Below, piece by piece: positions 1 through 7,412 of a DNA stretch of 9,683 nucleotides. Within the stretch, counting starts at the first letter, position 1, and the number at the start of each line of letters is the position of its first letter. This stretch comes from Betaproteobacteria bacterium (GTDB lineage: Bacteria > Pseudomonadota > Gammaproteobacteria > Burkholderiales > Casimicrobiaceae), in the NCBI GenBank assembly GCA_025355395.1, contig JANXZT010000132.1, positions 1-9,683 on the forward strand, written 5' to 3'. Under the pieces are notes generated by a model. That model saw only the letters and a program-made list of their open reading frames with translations, was not told the origin of the DNA and searched no databases. A program made the translations under genes and the position numbers.

Positions 1-906
1 CAGCCGCGCCGGCTCGTTGACCTGGAGCGAGGCATCGTCATGAAGCGCCGCGTACGCCTTCTCGAACCAGGGCCGCGCGTCATCCGCCTTGCCTCGCGCC
101 AAATGGATTTCCGCGAGCTCCTCGAACACGTAGCCGTCCACCGTTCCATTGCGCTCGTGTTCCGCCCGCAACGCGTTTTGAATGCGTTCCGCCTCGTCGA
201 GCTCGCCGGTGCGGCGCAAGCCATGCGCAACGGCCCAGCGCGCGATACGGATGTTGTCATCGCCGCCGCGTGCCTCCCACGCCGTAAGCGCCTTGCGAAA
301 ATGATCGAGCGCGCGTGCGGACTCGCCGCGCTCGTCGTACGTCCATCCAACGTTGTTGTAGAGCGATGAGAGCCACCGCTTCGAGCGCGCATCCGGTGCG
401 CGCTCGGTCATGGCGATAGCCTTCAAGTTCCATTCGAGGTGCTCGGCGGCGGGCCCCGCAATGCCCATCATGTGCGCGGCATCGATTGCGTAGAAGGCAT
501 CGCCTTCGCATTCGGCGAGCTCGAGCGCAGCCGCGAAGAGCGGTACCGCTTTCTCGGGCGCGCCTGCCGAATTGAACACGCGCCCGCGCTCGAGCAGGTA
601 GCGCACCCGCACATGCGAGGGCATGCCATCGAGGCGCCGTTCGACCCTGGCGAGCGTTGCCGTCGCATCGCCAAAGCGGCGTTGCAATCCTTGCGCACGC
701 GCAATCTGTGTCTCGATTTCGAGCGCTTGCGGCGTATCGTCCGGCCAGCGAGCGAGTTCCTGGCGGAAACGCTGCTCCGACACGGCCGGCGCGGCATAAT
801 CCCACCGCTCGTCCAGCGCAGCCGCAAATGCCGTCGGTGCCGCCGACGCGGATCGACTTGCAAGCATGAGGACTCCCAGGATCAGGAAGGCACGGGCGCG
901 GTTCAT
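1..906 (-). CDS. Exported tetratricopeptide-repeat protein (3' end outside window)
   Basis: The minus-strand frame is open from the ATG at 906 to the window edge, giving 302 codons without a stop. The product begins MNRARAFLILGVLMLASRSASA, which I read as a Sec signal peptide cleaved after A22, so the mature protein should be periplasmic. The rest is helical. At least three TPR-like units are visible near the C-terminal end: one starting YNNVGWTYDERGESARALDHF, one around RRTGELDEAERIQNALRAE and one around LAEIHLARGKADDARPWFEKA. TPR domains bind proteins or peptides; the partner cannot be told from sequence. The start codon overlaps the stop of rsxB (ATGA, 903-906) and there is no Shine-Dalgarno sequence, so translation is probably coupled to rsxB. 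No enzymatic motif is seen. The frame, signal peptide and TPRs are solid; the function is unknown. Confidence 0.85.
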   Translation of the reverse strand, partial: MNRARAFLILGVLMLASRSASAAPTAFAAALDERWDYAAPAVSEQRFRQELARWPDDTPQALEIETQIARAQGLQRRFGDATATLARVERRLDGMPSHVRVRYLLERGRVFNSAGAPEKAVPLFAAALELAECEGDAFYAIDAAHMMGIAGPAAEHLEWNLKAIAMTERAPDARSKRWLSSLYNNVGWTYDERGESARALDHFRKALTAWEARGGDDNIRIARWAVAHGLRRTGELDEAERIQNALRAEHERNGTVDGYVFEELAEIHLARGKADDARPWFEKAYAALHDDASLQVNEPARL

Positions 907-1568
907 GAGGAGGCGCCGGGGTCGTTTGCCACGGCTTCGTGCCGGTCACGGGCTCGTGCCACCGCCGCGGCAACGGCGGCTTGCCGATCCTGCGCCGTCA
1001 TGACCATGAGGAGGGTCTGATCGCCGGTGGCGGTGTTGCCCGGTGCGGATTCGCCGCCGTGCGTGCCCGCAGCGTGGCCCATGCGGGTGTTGCGCAGCAG
1101 ATGCCGGCCGCGCGCAGCGTCCGCGTCGCTTGCGCTCCACGCCCGGCCGGCCGGTGCCATGACGATGCAATCCACCGGACACGGCGGCAGGCAGAGCTCG
1201 CAGCCGGTGCAAAGCGCCGCGACGACGGTATGCATGCGTTTGGGTCCGCCGACAATCGCATCCACGGGACAGGCCGTTATGCAAAGCGTGCAGCCGATGC
1301 ACCACGCTTCATCGATGCGCGCATTGAGGAGCGGGCCCGGCTGGCCGAGGGTGGTGTCGAGCGGCAGCAAAGCCCGTCCGGTAATGGCGGCGAGCGAGGC
1401 GACCACTGCATCGCCACCGGGCGGACATCGATTAATCGCTTCTCCGGCTGCGACCGCTTCGGCGTACGGCCGGCATCCTGCATAACCGCAGCGGCCGCAC
1501 TGCGTTTGCGGCAGCGCGTCATCGATCCGGTCGACAAGTTGTGGTCCGACGGTTAACGCGTTGTCCAT
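903..1568 (-). CDS. rsxB: RnfB/RsxB-type 4Fe-4S ferredoxin, short form without membrane anchor
   Basis: A 221-residue iron-sulfur protein. Residues 24-48 hold the Fe-S motif of the RnfB family (C24, C27, C32, C48; CGRCGYAGC), which binds one 4Fe-4S cluster. Two classical ferredoxin motifs follow: CIGCTLCITACP (C90, C93, C96, C100) and CTGCELCLPPCP (C120, C123, C126, C130). Canonical RnfB is the electron-carrying subunit of the membrane Rnf/Rsx complex (NADH-ferredoxin oxidoreductase, or SoxR reduction) and has an N-terminal membrane helix. This one starts directly before the first cluster, so it should be cytosolic. Residues 140-221 are Ala/Arg/Gly-rich with no motif I know. No rnfA, C, D, G or E gene is in the window, so the electron partner is unknown. 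It is co-directional with corA upstream (169-bp gap) and overlaps the TPR gene downstream. Family call strong; role as an orphan subunit inferred. Confidence 0.9.
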   Translation of the reverse strand: MDNALTVGPQLVDRIDDALPQTQCGRCGYAGCRPYAEAVAAGEAINRCPPGGDAVVASLAAITGRALLPLDTTLGQPGPLLNARIDEAWCIGCTLCITACPVDAIVGGPKRMHTVVAALCTGCELCLPPCPVDCIVMAPAGRAWSASDADAARGRHLLRNTRMGHAAGTHGGESAPGNTATGDQTLLMVMTAQDRQAAVAAAVARARDRHEAVANDPGASS

Positions 1569-1574
1569 CGGTGC

Positions 1575-1580
1575 ATTTTA
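1575..1580 (-). promoter_or_regulatory. Candidate -10 box of rsxB, spacing suits a leaderless mRNA
   Basis: Read on the minus strand the hexamer is TAAAAT in the context GCTAAAATGCACCG followed by the rsxB ATG. Six bases lie between the box and the ATG, which puts the expected transcription start on the A of the start codon. No Shine-Dalgarno sequence precedes rsxB, which fits. The expected -35 position (1598-1603) reads CCACGC and does not resemble TTGACA, so the promoter call is tentative. Confidence 0.35.
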
Positions 1581-1737
1581 GCGCGGCGCGCATGGGTGCG
1601 TGGCGATGGGAGCGCGGCCATGAATAGCCGTTTGGCTGTATCCGGTACATTATTCACGTTGCACCGCAGGGCCGGCCGGAAATTCGCGGCGCGGTCGGCA
1701 TCGGCCCGGCGAATGAACCGCGCTTCCTCGACGTGGC

Positions 1738-2712
1738 CTATACCCAGCGCACCCGCTTGAAGCGCCAGTACAGCAGCGCGTCGATGATCACCATCAGCCC
1801 CATCGCAAACGCGTAGCCTGACGGCCAATTGAGCTCGGGCATGTTCTTGAAGTTCATGCCGTAGATGCCCGCTATGAGAGTGGGAACGGTGATCAGCGCG
1901 CCCCATGCCGCCAGGCGCTTCGTCACTTCGCTCTCCGTAAGGCTGATCATCGCAATGTTGACGGAAATCGCGGTGGTGAGCATGTCGCGAATGCTCTCGA
2001 TCGCGGATTCGATGCGTGCCAGGTGGTCGTATACGTCGCGGTAATAATCCTGCATTCCGGCGAAAAGCTGCGGCACCCGGCCACCGTGCAGCTTCCCCAC
2101 CGCCTCCATCAACGGCGCCACCGCATGCCGCAATGTCATCAGGCGCTGCTTCAATCCGTACAGCTCCTGAATCTTGCGACGCGTGGACGCGCCGTCGAAG
2201 AGGGATTCCTCGATGCTTTCGAGCTCGCCTGACAAGTTGTCCAGAATGGGAAAGTAGCGGTCCACCACCGCGTCCATCAGGGCGTAGAGCACGTAACGGG
2301 GGCCGAAACGCAACAGCTCTGGCTCGCGCTCGCTGCGGGTGCGCACCTCGATGAAACCCTTCTGGGTTCGATGCCGGATCGAGAGTACGTAGTTCTTGCC
2401 GACAAAGACATGCAGCTCGCCGACCAGCAGGTTGGGCGAATCACCGGGGATCTCCTCGACGGTCTGCATTACCGCAAAGATGGAATCCTCGTACTCTTCG
2501 ATCTTCGGCCGCTGGTTGCCTTTGCGTGCGTCTTCGATCGCGAGTGGGTGCAACCCGAACTCGCTCGCCATCTCGCCGATCTCCTCCGGTGGCGGATCGA
2601 GCAGGCCCACCCACACAAAGCAATCGGGGCGGGTGACGTACTCGCTGATATCCGTCGGCGAGATGTCGGCGAGCTTGTGGCCCTGCTGGTAGACGACGCA
2701 ATTGATGATCAT
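1738..2712 (-). CDS. corA: Magnesium/cobalt transport protein CorA
   Basis: A 324-residue CorA-family divalent cation channel, the usual length for the family. It forms a homopentamer in the inner membrane and imports Mg2+ (also Co2+, Ni2+). The large N-terminal cytoplasmic domain (about 1-265) begins MIINCVVYQQGHKLADI, as in related CorA proteins. Two membrane helices follow at about 267-286 and 299-318. The signature YGMNF sits at the end of the first (G285, M286, N287), and the periplasmic loop is KNMPELNW, close to the MPEL loop of enterobacterial CorA. The C-terminus is short and basic (RFKRVRWV). The ATG at 2712 gives the expected N-terminus, although no clear Shine-Dalgarno sequence precedes it. 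The gene is divergent from the NdvB-like gene and upstream of rsxB on the same strand. Nothing looks damaged. Confidence 0.96.
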   Translation of the reverse strand: MIINCVVYQQGHKLADISPTDISEYVTRPDCFVWVGLLDPPPEEIGEMASEFGLHPLAIEDARKGNQRPKIEEYEDSIFAVMQTVEEIPGDSPNLLVGELHVFVGKNYVLSIRHRTQKGFIEVRTRSEREPELLRFGPRYVLYALMDAVVDRYFPILDNLSGELESIEESLFDGASTRRKIQELYGLKQRLMTLRHAVAPLMEAVGKLHGGRVPQLFAGMQDYYRDVYDHLARIESAIESIRDMLTTAISVNIAMISLTESEVTKRLAAWGALITVPTLIAGIYGMNFKNMPELNWPSGYAFAMGLMVIIDALLYWRFKRVRWV

Positions 2713-2738
2713 GGCAGGCGCCGTGGGGATTGCGGCCG

Positions 2739-2744
2739 ATGATA
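2739..2744 (-). promoter_or_regulatory. Candidate -10 box of corA
   Basis: Minus-strand reading TATCAT (5 of 6 matches to TATAAT), ending 26 bases before the corA ATG. The -35 is poor: TGCCGA at an 18-base spacing. A CTGACA lies closer, but its 12-base spacing is too short. Tentative, based on position and one box. Confidence 0.35.
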
Positions 2745-2783
2745 GCGCAGGATCACTGTCAGTCGGCAGGTCGTGAGCCGCCG

Positions 2784-2900
2784 CTAGGCAATGCCGCGCG
2801 TCTTGGCGACCAACTGAGGATCAGTCGAAAGCTTGAACGTCTCCTTCCGATGCGGTTGCAATCCAAACTGATGCCGGAAATCGACGCTTGATCTCCGCGA
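2784..2900 (-). pseudogene. Fragment of an IS630-family transposase
   Basis: Reading the minus strand from about 2880, the peptide contains FGLQPHRKETFKLSTDPQ followed by LVAKTRGIA and a stop at 2784. From memory of the family, IS630-type transposases carry a nearly identical stretch (RAFGLQPHR, ETFKLSTDP, FVEKVRDIVGLYL) between the N-terminal helix-turn-helix region and the catalytic DDE domain. Only about 30-35 residues are recognisable. The match stops abruptly where the family continues with VGLYL, and upstream (RRSSVDF) it becomes unclear and perhaps frameshifted. The DDE catalytic residues and the terminal repeats are absent, so this is a relic, not an active element. It lies between the corA promoter region and the start of the NdvB-like gene. 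Confidence 0.7.
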
Positions 2901-3138
2901 TCCAACCCGACATATTCCGACTTGTGTGGTTAAATCTCCCATGCTGTCGAGTGCCGAAAACCGGGAACGCATGGGAGTCCGAAGGGTCTGAACCTGTCGA
3001 AGGCATAGCTGATCGTTGTCGAACTGCGTGTTGCGGGCATCGCGCAGGATTGATCCCGCGCCCGCCGCCGGCGTCTGCGGGCGCGTCGTGTTGCTCGCGT
3101 ACGTTGCAACCGGATGTTCCATGGAGGTATGGACGCCC
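2901..3138. other. Gap holding an inverted repeat and a dispersed-repeat-like motif
   Basis: No convincing gene lies between the transposase relic and the NdvB-like gene. Two short structures are visible. The first is a perfect 9-bp inverted repeat, CTCCCATGC (2936-2944) and GCATGGGAG (2969-2977), separated by 24 bases. The second, just after it, is GTCTGAACCTGTCGAAGG (2986-3003), whose reverse complement contains TTCGACAGGTTCAG. That resembles a short motif I recall as scattered through many proteobacterial genomes. An open frame in phase with the NdvB-like gene extends back to a TTG at 3016, with an in-frame TGA at 3010, but its peptide resembles nothing in that family. No good promoter was found. 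Confidence 0.4.
3123..3127 (+). promoter_or_regulatory. Shine-Dalgarno sequence GGAGG deciding the NdvB-like start
   Basis: GGAGG lies 11 bases before the ATG at 3139. It is the only recognisable ribosome binding site near the possible starts (TTG 3016, ATG 3121, ATG 3139). The spacing is slightly long, so the ATG at 3121 remains possible. Confidence 0.5.
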
Positions 3139-6100
3139 ATGTCATCGCTCCCGCAATCGCATACTGCGCCGCGCGCGCATTTGCTTTCCAACGGCCGCTA
3201 CACGGCGATGCTCACCGACGCGGGATCAGGTTTCAGCCATTGGCACGATCTGGCCGTCACCCGCTGGCGCGAAGACCCTACCTGCGACGCGTGGGGCAGC
3301 TACATCCTGCTGCGCGATGCCGACAGCGGCGCGGTGTGGTCGGCCGGTTTGCAACCCTGCGGCGGCGAGCCGGATGCGTATGCGACAACAGCGTCCGACG
3401 GATGCGCGCGCATCGTCCGTCGCGATGGCGCATTGAATACGACGCTGGACGTTGCTGTCGCTGTCGATCGCGACGCCGAATTGCGCCGCGTCACCATCGC
3501 CAATCACGGCGATAGCGCACGCACCATCGAGTTGACCTCGTACGCCGAGTTGGTGTTGGGATCTGCTGCAGCCGACGCCGCGCACCCGGCCTATTCCAAG
3601 ATGTTCGTGCAGACAGAATGGGTGGAGCAGGGCGGCATCCTGCTGGCGACCCGACGCAAGCGCGCACCCGACGAGCCGGAGATCTGGGCCGTGCACGCCG
3701 CAGTAATCGAAGGACAGGACACGCATTCAACCGAATACGAAAGCGATCGAGCGCGATTCCTCGGGCGCGGTCGAACGCTGCGCAACGCGACGGCGATGCA
3801 GGATAACGGTGTGTTGTCGAACACTGCCGGCTGCGTGCTCGATCCGATCTTCAGTCTGCGTCGGCGTGTGCGCATCGCGCCCGGCGCCAGCGTACAGCTC
3901 GCGTTCTGGACCGGCGCGGCGGCAACGCGCGCTGCAGTTCTGGCGCTCGTGCGCGATCTGGATCAGCCAGACCTTTGCGAACGCGTGCTGACCGGTGCCG
4001 CCGGACATTCAGAGGAGGAACGCGTGCGATACGGCATCGACGATGAGGCCGCCGAGCGCTGCCGAAAGCTGGTCGCGCCACTGCTGTACGCCGATGCGGC
4101 ATGGCGCGCGCCAGCCGACCAACTCGAACGCGGCAGCGGCGGCCCGCCGGTGTTGTGGACCTGCGGCATCTCAGGCGACCGGCCGATCGTGCTACTGCGC
4201 ATCGCAAGCGACGCCGATCTCGATCGCGTCCACGAACTGCTGCGAGCGCAACTATACTGGCGTTCGCAGCGGCTGGGTGTCGATGTGGTGTTGCTGAATG
4301 GCGCAGCCGCAGGCGATGTCGATGCGCTGCAAAAGAGGCTGACGACGCTGGCGAAGACGCAGAACGCCCGGCTGCAGGCCGAAGCCGACGGCGCAGCGGC
4401 CGGTGTGTTCTCCTTGCGTAACGATCAGATCGCCGACGCGCTCCGCGACGGACTGGCGACCGCCGCCCGCGTGGTGCTTGACGCAGCTGAAGGCGGCATG
4501 CAGCGATGCGCCGTCAATCCATCGAGCGAGCGCGTGAGTGCGGTCGATGTTACGCCATCTGCGAAACCCGCAACGACCTCTGCGCTATCGCTGCACTACA
4601 CGAGCAGCGGCATGGAATTCGCACCGGGCACAACTCCGAACGCGATCGAGTTCGGTAACGGCTACGGTGGCTTTGTAGAAGCCGGCCGCGAATACATGGT
4701 CACGCTTGACGGCACGCGCTGCACGCCGACACCGTGGACCAACGTGGTCGCGAACGCGACGTTCGGCTTCCTTGCGACAGCCGAAGGCGGTGGCCATACC
4801 TTCTCGCTCAACAGCCAGCAGAACCCGTTGACGCCGTGGCCGAACGATCCGGTCAGCGATGCACCGCACGAGGTGCTTTATTTGCGTGACGCGGACAGCG
4901 GCGAGCTGTGGAGCGCGACAGCGCTGCCGATCAGGGTTCCGACCGCGACCTATACCACGCGCCACGGCAAGGGCTGCAGCCGCTACACGCATGTCGCGCA
5001 CGGTGTCGAAGTCGAGCTGCTGCAATGCGTACCGACGGTCGATCCCGTGAAATTGTCGCGGTTGCGCATCCACAATCGTTCGAGGCGGACACGGCGACTC
5101 TCAATCACCGCTTATGTCGAATGGGCACTGGGTGCGAACGGAACGGCGCCTGCTCCATATCTCGTCACCAGCAAGGACGCCGCGACCGGCGCGTTGTTCA
5201 CGCGCAACGCCTGGCGCGCGGAGTTCGGCGAGCGCGTCGCGTACGCCGATTTGCGCGGCGTACAGACGTCCTGCACCGGCGATCGCACCGAATTCCTCGG
5301 TCGTCTCGGAGCGGTCGATCGTCCTGCGGCTCTGGCGCATGGCACGCCATTGTCCGGTCGCGTCGGCGCAGCACTGGATCCCTGCGCCGCATTGCAGACG
5401 GAAATCGAACTGGCGCCCGATGCGCAAACCGAGATCGTATTTCTGCTGGGTGACGCGGCTTCGCCGGCAGACGCGCAGGCGCTGGTCGCGAAATATCGAA
5501 AAGCCGATATCGATGCTGTTCTGCGCGAAGTCGAAGCGCTGTGGGGCAACGTGCTCGACGCCGTGCAGGTGCGCACGCCCGATCGCGCGATGGATATCCT
5601 GCTCAACGATTGGCTGTTGTATCAAACATTGTCGTGCCGGGTGTGGGCGCGTACGGCGTACTACCAATCCAGCGGCGCGTATGGGTTTCGCGATCAGTTA
5701 CAGGATGTGATGGCACTGTGTGTCGCACGACCCGATGTCGCGCGCGACCATCTGCTGCGCTCGGCCGCGCGGCAGTTCATCGAAGGCGATGTACAGCATT
5801 GGTGGCTGCCGCCGGCGGGGCAGGGCATCCGCACGCGGATGACCGACGACCGCATCTGGCTGCCGTACGTCGCGATGCATTACATCGACGTCACCGGCGA
5901 TACGGCGGTGCTGGACGAAATCGTACCGTTCCTTGAAGGTGCAACGCTCAAGGACGGCGAACAGGAGGCATTTTTCCAGCCGGCCGTTTCCGCGCAGCGG
6001 GGCAGCCTCTACGAACATTGCGCGCGTGCGCTCGACGCCAGTCTGTCGTTGGGGGCGCATGGCCTGCCGCTGATCGGCACCGGCGACTGGAACGACGGCA

Positions 6101-7068
6101 TGAACCGCGTTGGCGTGAAGGGTCGGGGCGAGAGCGTGTGGCTGGCATGGTTCCTGCTCGACGCTATCGCTCGGTTCGAGCCGATCGCGGACGTGCGTGG
6201 CGACCACGACCGCGCAATGCGTTGGCTGCAGTGCGCCGCGACGGTGCGCGCAACGCTCGAGCGCGATGGCTGGGATGGCGCGTGGTATCGCCGCGGCTAC
6301 TACGACGACGGCGCGCCACTGGGGTCCGACAGCAGCGACGAATGCAAGATCGACGCGATCGCGCAATCGTGGAGCGTGATGTCAGGAGCCGCCGACCCGG
6401 CGCACGCCGCGCGGGCGATGGCGGCGGTGGATGCGCGGCTGATCGATCGCGACGCCGGGATCGCGCTGCTGTTCACGCCGCCATTCGATCGCACGCCGCA
6501 CGATCCTGGCTACATCAAGGGCTACCCCCCGGGTATCCGCGAGAACGGCGGGCAGTACACCCACGGTTCGATCTGGTCGATCTTCGCCTGGGCCAAACTT
6601 GGCGACGGCGACAAGGCCGGCGAACTGTTCGAAATACTGAATCCGATCCGCCACGCCGACACTGCCGAGGCAATCGAGCGCTACAAGGTCGAGCCCTACG
6701 TGTCCTGCGCCGATGTATATGCGGTCGCGCCGCTGATTGGTCGCGGCGGCTGGACGTGGTACAGCGGCTCGGCGGGATGGTTGTACCGCGCGGGTCTGGA
6801 GGCGGTGCTCGGCTTCAACGTCCGCGGCGATCATGTGCTGATCGATCCCTGCATTCCCAAAGCGTGGCCCAGCTTCAGCATCGAATATCGCTATCGGTCA
6901 TCGCGCTACATCATCGAGATCGAGAATCCGCACGGCGTGAGCCGCGGCATCGCAAAGATCGAACTCGATGGCGTGGCGGTTACCGGAATACCGACGCTGA
7001 CATCCGGCGCGCCGGTTCCATTGAACGACGACGGTGCGGAACATCGCGTGCATATTGTGCTCGGCTGA
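3139..7068 (+). CDS. NdvB-like GH94 protein: C-terminal half of cyclic beta-1,2-glucan synthase
   Basis: From the ATG at 3139 the product has 1309 residues. It matches the C-terminal half of NdvB/cyclic beta-1,2-glucan synthase (about 2800 residues in rhizobia and Brucella). Residues 14-290 form a first beta-sandwich (HLLSNGRYTAMLTDAGSGF; FLGRGRTLRNA; DPIFSLRRRVRIAPG). About 300-440 is a linker with ISGDRPIVLLRI. About 495-800 is a second sandwich (EFGNGYGGF near 503; LTPWPNDPVSD). About 805-1290 is the (alpha/alpha)6 GH94 barrel, with YQSSGAYGFRDQLQD (R851, D852), GTGDWNDGMN (D986, the expected general acid), ENGGQYTH (1135-1142, the expected phosphate-binding region) and GSAGW (1210-1214). 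GH94 enzymes phosphorolyse beta-glucosides to sugar 1-phosphates; in NdvB this part sets glucan chain length. There is no GT84 domain, PF10091-like domain or membrane helix, so it should be cytosolic and unable to polymerise glucan. It could be a truncated synthase or a stand-alone 1,2-beta-oligoglucan phosphorylase. All barrel motifs look intact. Confidence 0.9.
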   Translation: MSSLPQSHTAPRAHLLSNGRYTAMLTDAGSGFSHWHDLAVTRWREDPTCDAWGSYILLRDADSGAVWSAGLQPCGGEPDAYATTASDGCARIVRRDGALNTTLDVAVAVDRDAELRRVTIANHGDSARTIELTSYAELVLGSAAADAAHPAYSKMFVQTEWVEQGGILLATRRKRAPDEPEIWAVHAAVIEGQDTHSTEYESDRARFLGRGRTLRNATAMQDNGVLSNTAGCVLDPIFSLRRRVRIAPGASVQLAFWTGAAATRAAVLALVRDLDQPDLCERVLTGAAGHSEEERVRYGIDDEAAERCRKLVAPLLYADAAWRAPADQLERGSGGPPVLWTCGISGDRPIVLLRIASDADLDRVHELLRAQLYWRSQRLGVDVVLLNGAAAGDVDALQKRLTTLAKTQNARLQAEADGAAAGVFSLRNDQIADALRDGLATAARVVLDAAEGGMQRCAVNPSSERVSAVDVTPSAKPATTSALSLHYTSSGMEFAPGTTPNAIEFGNGYGGFVEAGREYMVTLDGTRCTPTPWTNVVANATFGFLATAEGGGHTFSLNSQQNPLTPWPNDPVSDAPHEVLYLRDADSGELWSATALPIRVPTATYTTRHGKGCSRYTHVAHGVEVELLQCVPTVDPVKLSRLRIHNRSRRTRRLSITAYVEWALGANGTAPAPYLVTSKDAATGALFTRNAWRAEFGERVAYADLRGVQTSCTGDRTEFLGRLGAVDRPAALAHGTPLSGRVGAALDPCAALQTEIELAPDAQTEIVFLLGDAASPADAQALVAKYRKADIDAVLREVEALWGNVLDAVQVRTPDRAMDILLNDWLLYQTLSCRVWARTAYYQSSGAYGFRDQLQDVMALCVARPDVARDHLLRSAARQFIEGDVQHWWLPPAGQGIRTRMTDDRIWLPYVAMHYIDVTGDTAVLDEIVPFLEGATLKDGEQEAFFQPAVSAQRGSLYEHCARALDASLSLGAHGLPLIGTGDWNDGMNRVGVKGRGESVWLAWFLLDAIARFEPIADVRGDHDRAMRWLQCAATVRATLERDGWDGAWYRRGYYDDGAPLGSDSSDECKIDAIAQSWSVMSGAADPAHAARAMAAVDARLIDRDAGIALLFTPPFDRTPHDPGYIKGYPPGIRENGGQYTHGSIWSIFAWAKLGDGDKAGELFEILNPIRHADTAEAIERYKVEPYVSCADVYAVAPLIGRGGWTWYSGSAGWLYRAGLEAVLGFNVRGDHVLIDPCIPKAWPSFSIEYRYRSSRYIIEIENPHGVSRGIAKIELDGVAVTGIPTLTSGAPVPLNDDGAEHRVHIVLG

Positions 7069-7239
7069 TCCTCAACGAGCGGCGATGTCCGTAACCAGAT
7101 GCACTCCGGCGTCAGCAACGTATCAGTCGGGCCAACATACGGGCCTCACCGAATTGCCATTGACCGACCGCGACGTGCACAACGCGCGCGAGTTCGGGGC
7201 GCGGCCCTGCGGCCAGCCGCGCGATGCGACCTCGATTTT

Positions 7240-7264
7240 GTTGCGATGCCGGTGGCGACGCAAC
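7240..7264. promoter_or_regulatory. 25-bp imperfect palindrome, operator candidate
   Basis: The outer arms GTTGCG (7240-7245) and CGCAAC (7259-7264) and the inner arms GCC (7248-7250) and GGC (7254-7256) are symmetric around the same centre at 7252. Nine of twelve positions form Watson-Crick pairs and one more would be a G-T wobble in RNA. It lies about 20 bases upstream of TATACT and its right end reaches the expected -35 position, which suits a regulator-binding site. No specific regulator family is recognised. Confidence 0.35.
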
Positions 7265-7284
7265 GGCGCCGCGGGCAACTCGCT

Positions 7285-7290
7285 TATACT
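7285..7290 (+). promoter_or_regulatory. Candidate -10 box TATACT for glucokinase-pgi
   Basis: TATACT matches the sigma-70 -10 consensus in 5 of 6 positions and lies 122 bases before the glucokinase ATG. At the usual spacing the -35 region reads AACGGC, which is not consensus, so an activator may be needed if this promoter is real. Confidence 0.4.
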
Positions 7291-7412
7291 TTGTCCGTTC
7301 GATCCCGCGCCCCGGCAAGAGCTCGACGCTCGCGACGGCGGCCTAACGCAGCCGTACGAACGCAACGCACCAACGCACGCCGCGGCGCAATGGACGCGAA
7401 AGAAACCTGGCG

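Larger units (their letters stand above)
7069..7412. other. 344-base gap: promoter region of the glucokinase-pgi genes
   Basis: No credible gene is seen: the open frames here are Arg-rich and Ala-rich, resemble nothing known and lack ribosome binding sites. No hairpin with a T-run follows the NdvB-like stop, so no intrinsic terminator is evident. The useful content lies in the second half: a 25-bp imperfect palindrome (7240-7264) and a TATACT box (7285-7290). A GC-rich hairpin (GCGCGGC at 7199-7205, GCCGCGC at 7216-7222) may be chance in DNA of this composition. Confidence 0.5.

Noticed and set aside
439..1020. A 193-codon plus-strand open frame over the TPR/rsxB junction
   Set aside because: The minus strand here encodes a signal peptide, TPR units and ferredoxin clusters. 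The plus-strand product is Arg/Cys-rich and unfamiliar.
1627..1645. Small hairpin (AGCC-GTTT-GGCT) after corA as a terminator
   Set aside because: Only four or five base pairs and no T-run on either strand.
3016..3138. TTG-initiated N-terminal extension of the NdvB-like protein
   Set aside because: The extra 41 residues have no ribosome binding site and no family resemblance, and the SD at 3123-3127 favours the ATG at 3139.
2784..3191. A 135-codon minus-strand open frame covering the whole corA/GH94 gap
   Set aside because: Only its last 30-35 residues resemble a known protein (IS630 transposase). The rest is unrecognisable and runs antisense into the start of the GH94 gene.
5698..6366. A 222-codon minus-strand open frame inside the GH94 gene
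   Set aside because: It is the antisense shadow of the catalytic barrel in GC-rich DNA, with no recognisable motif.
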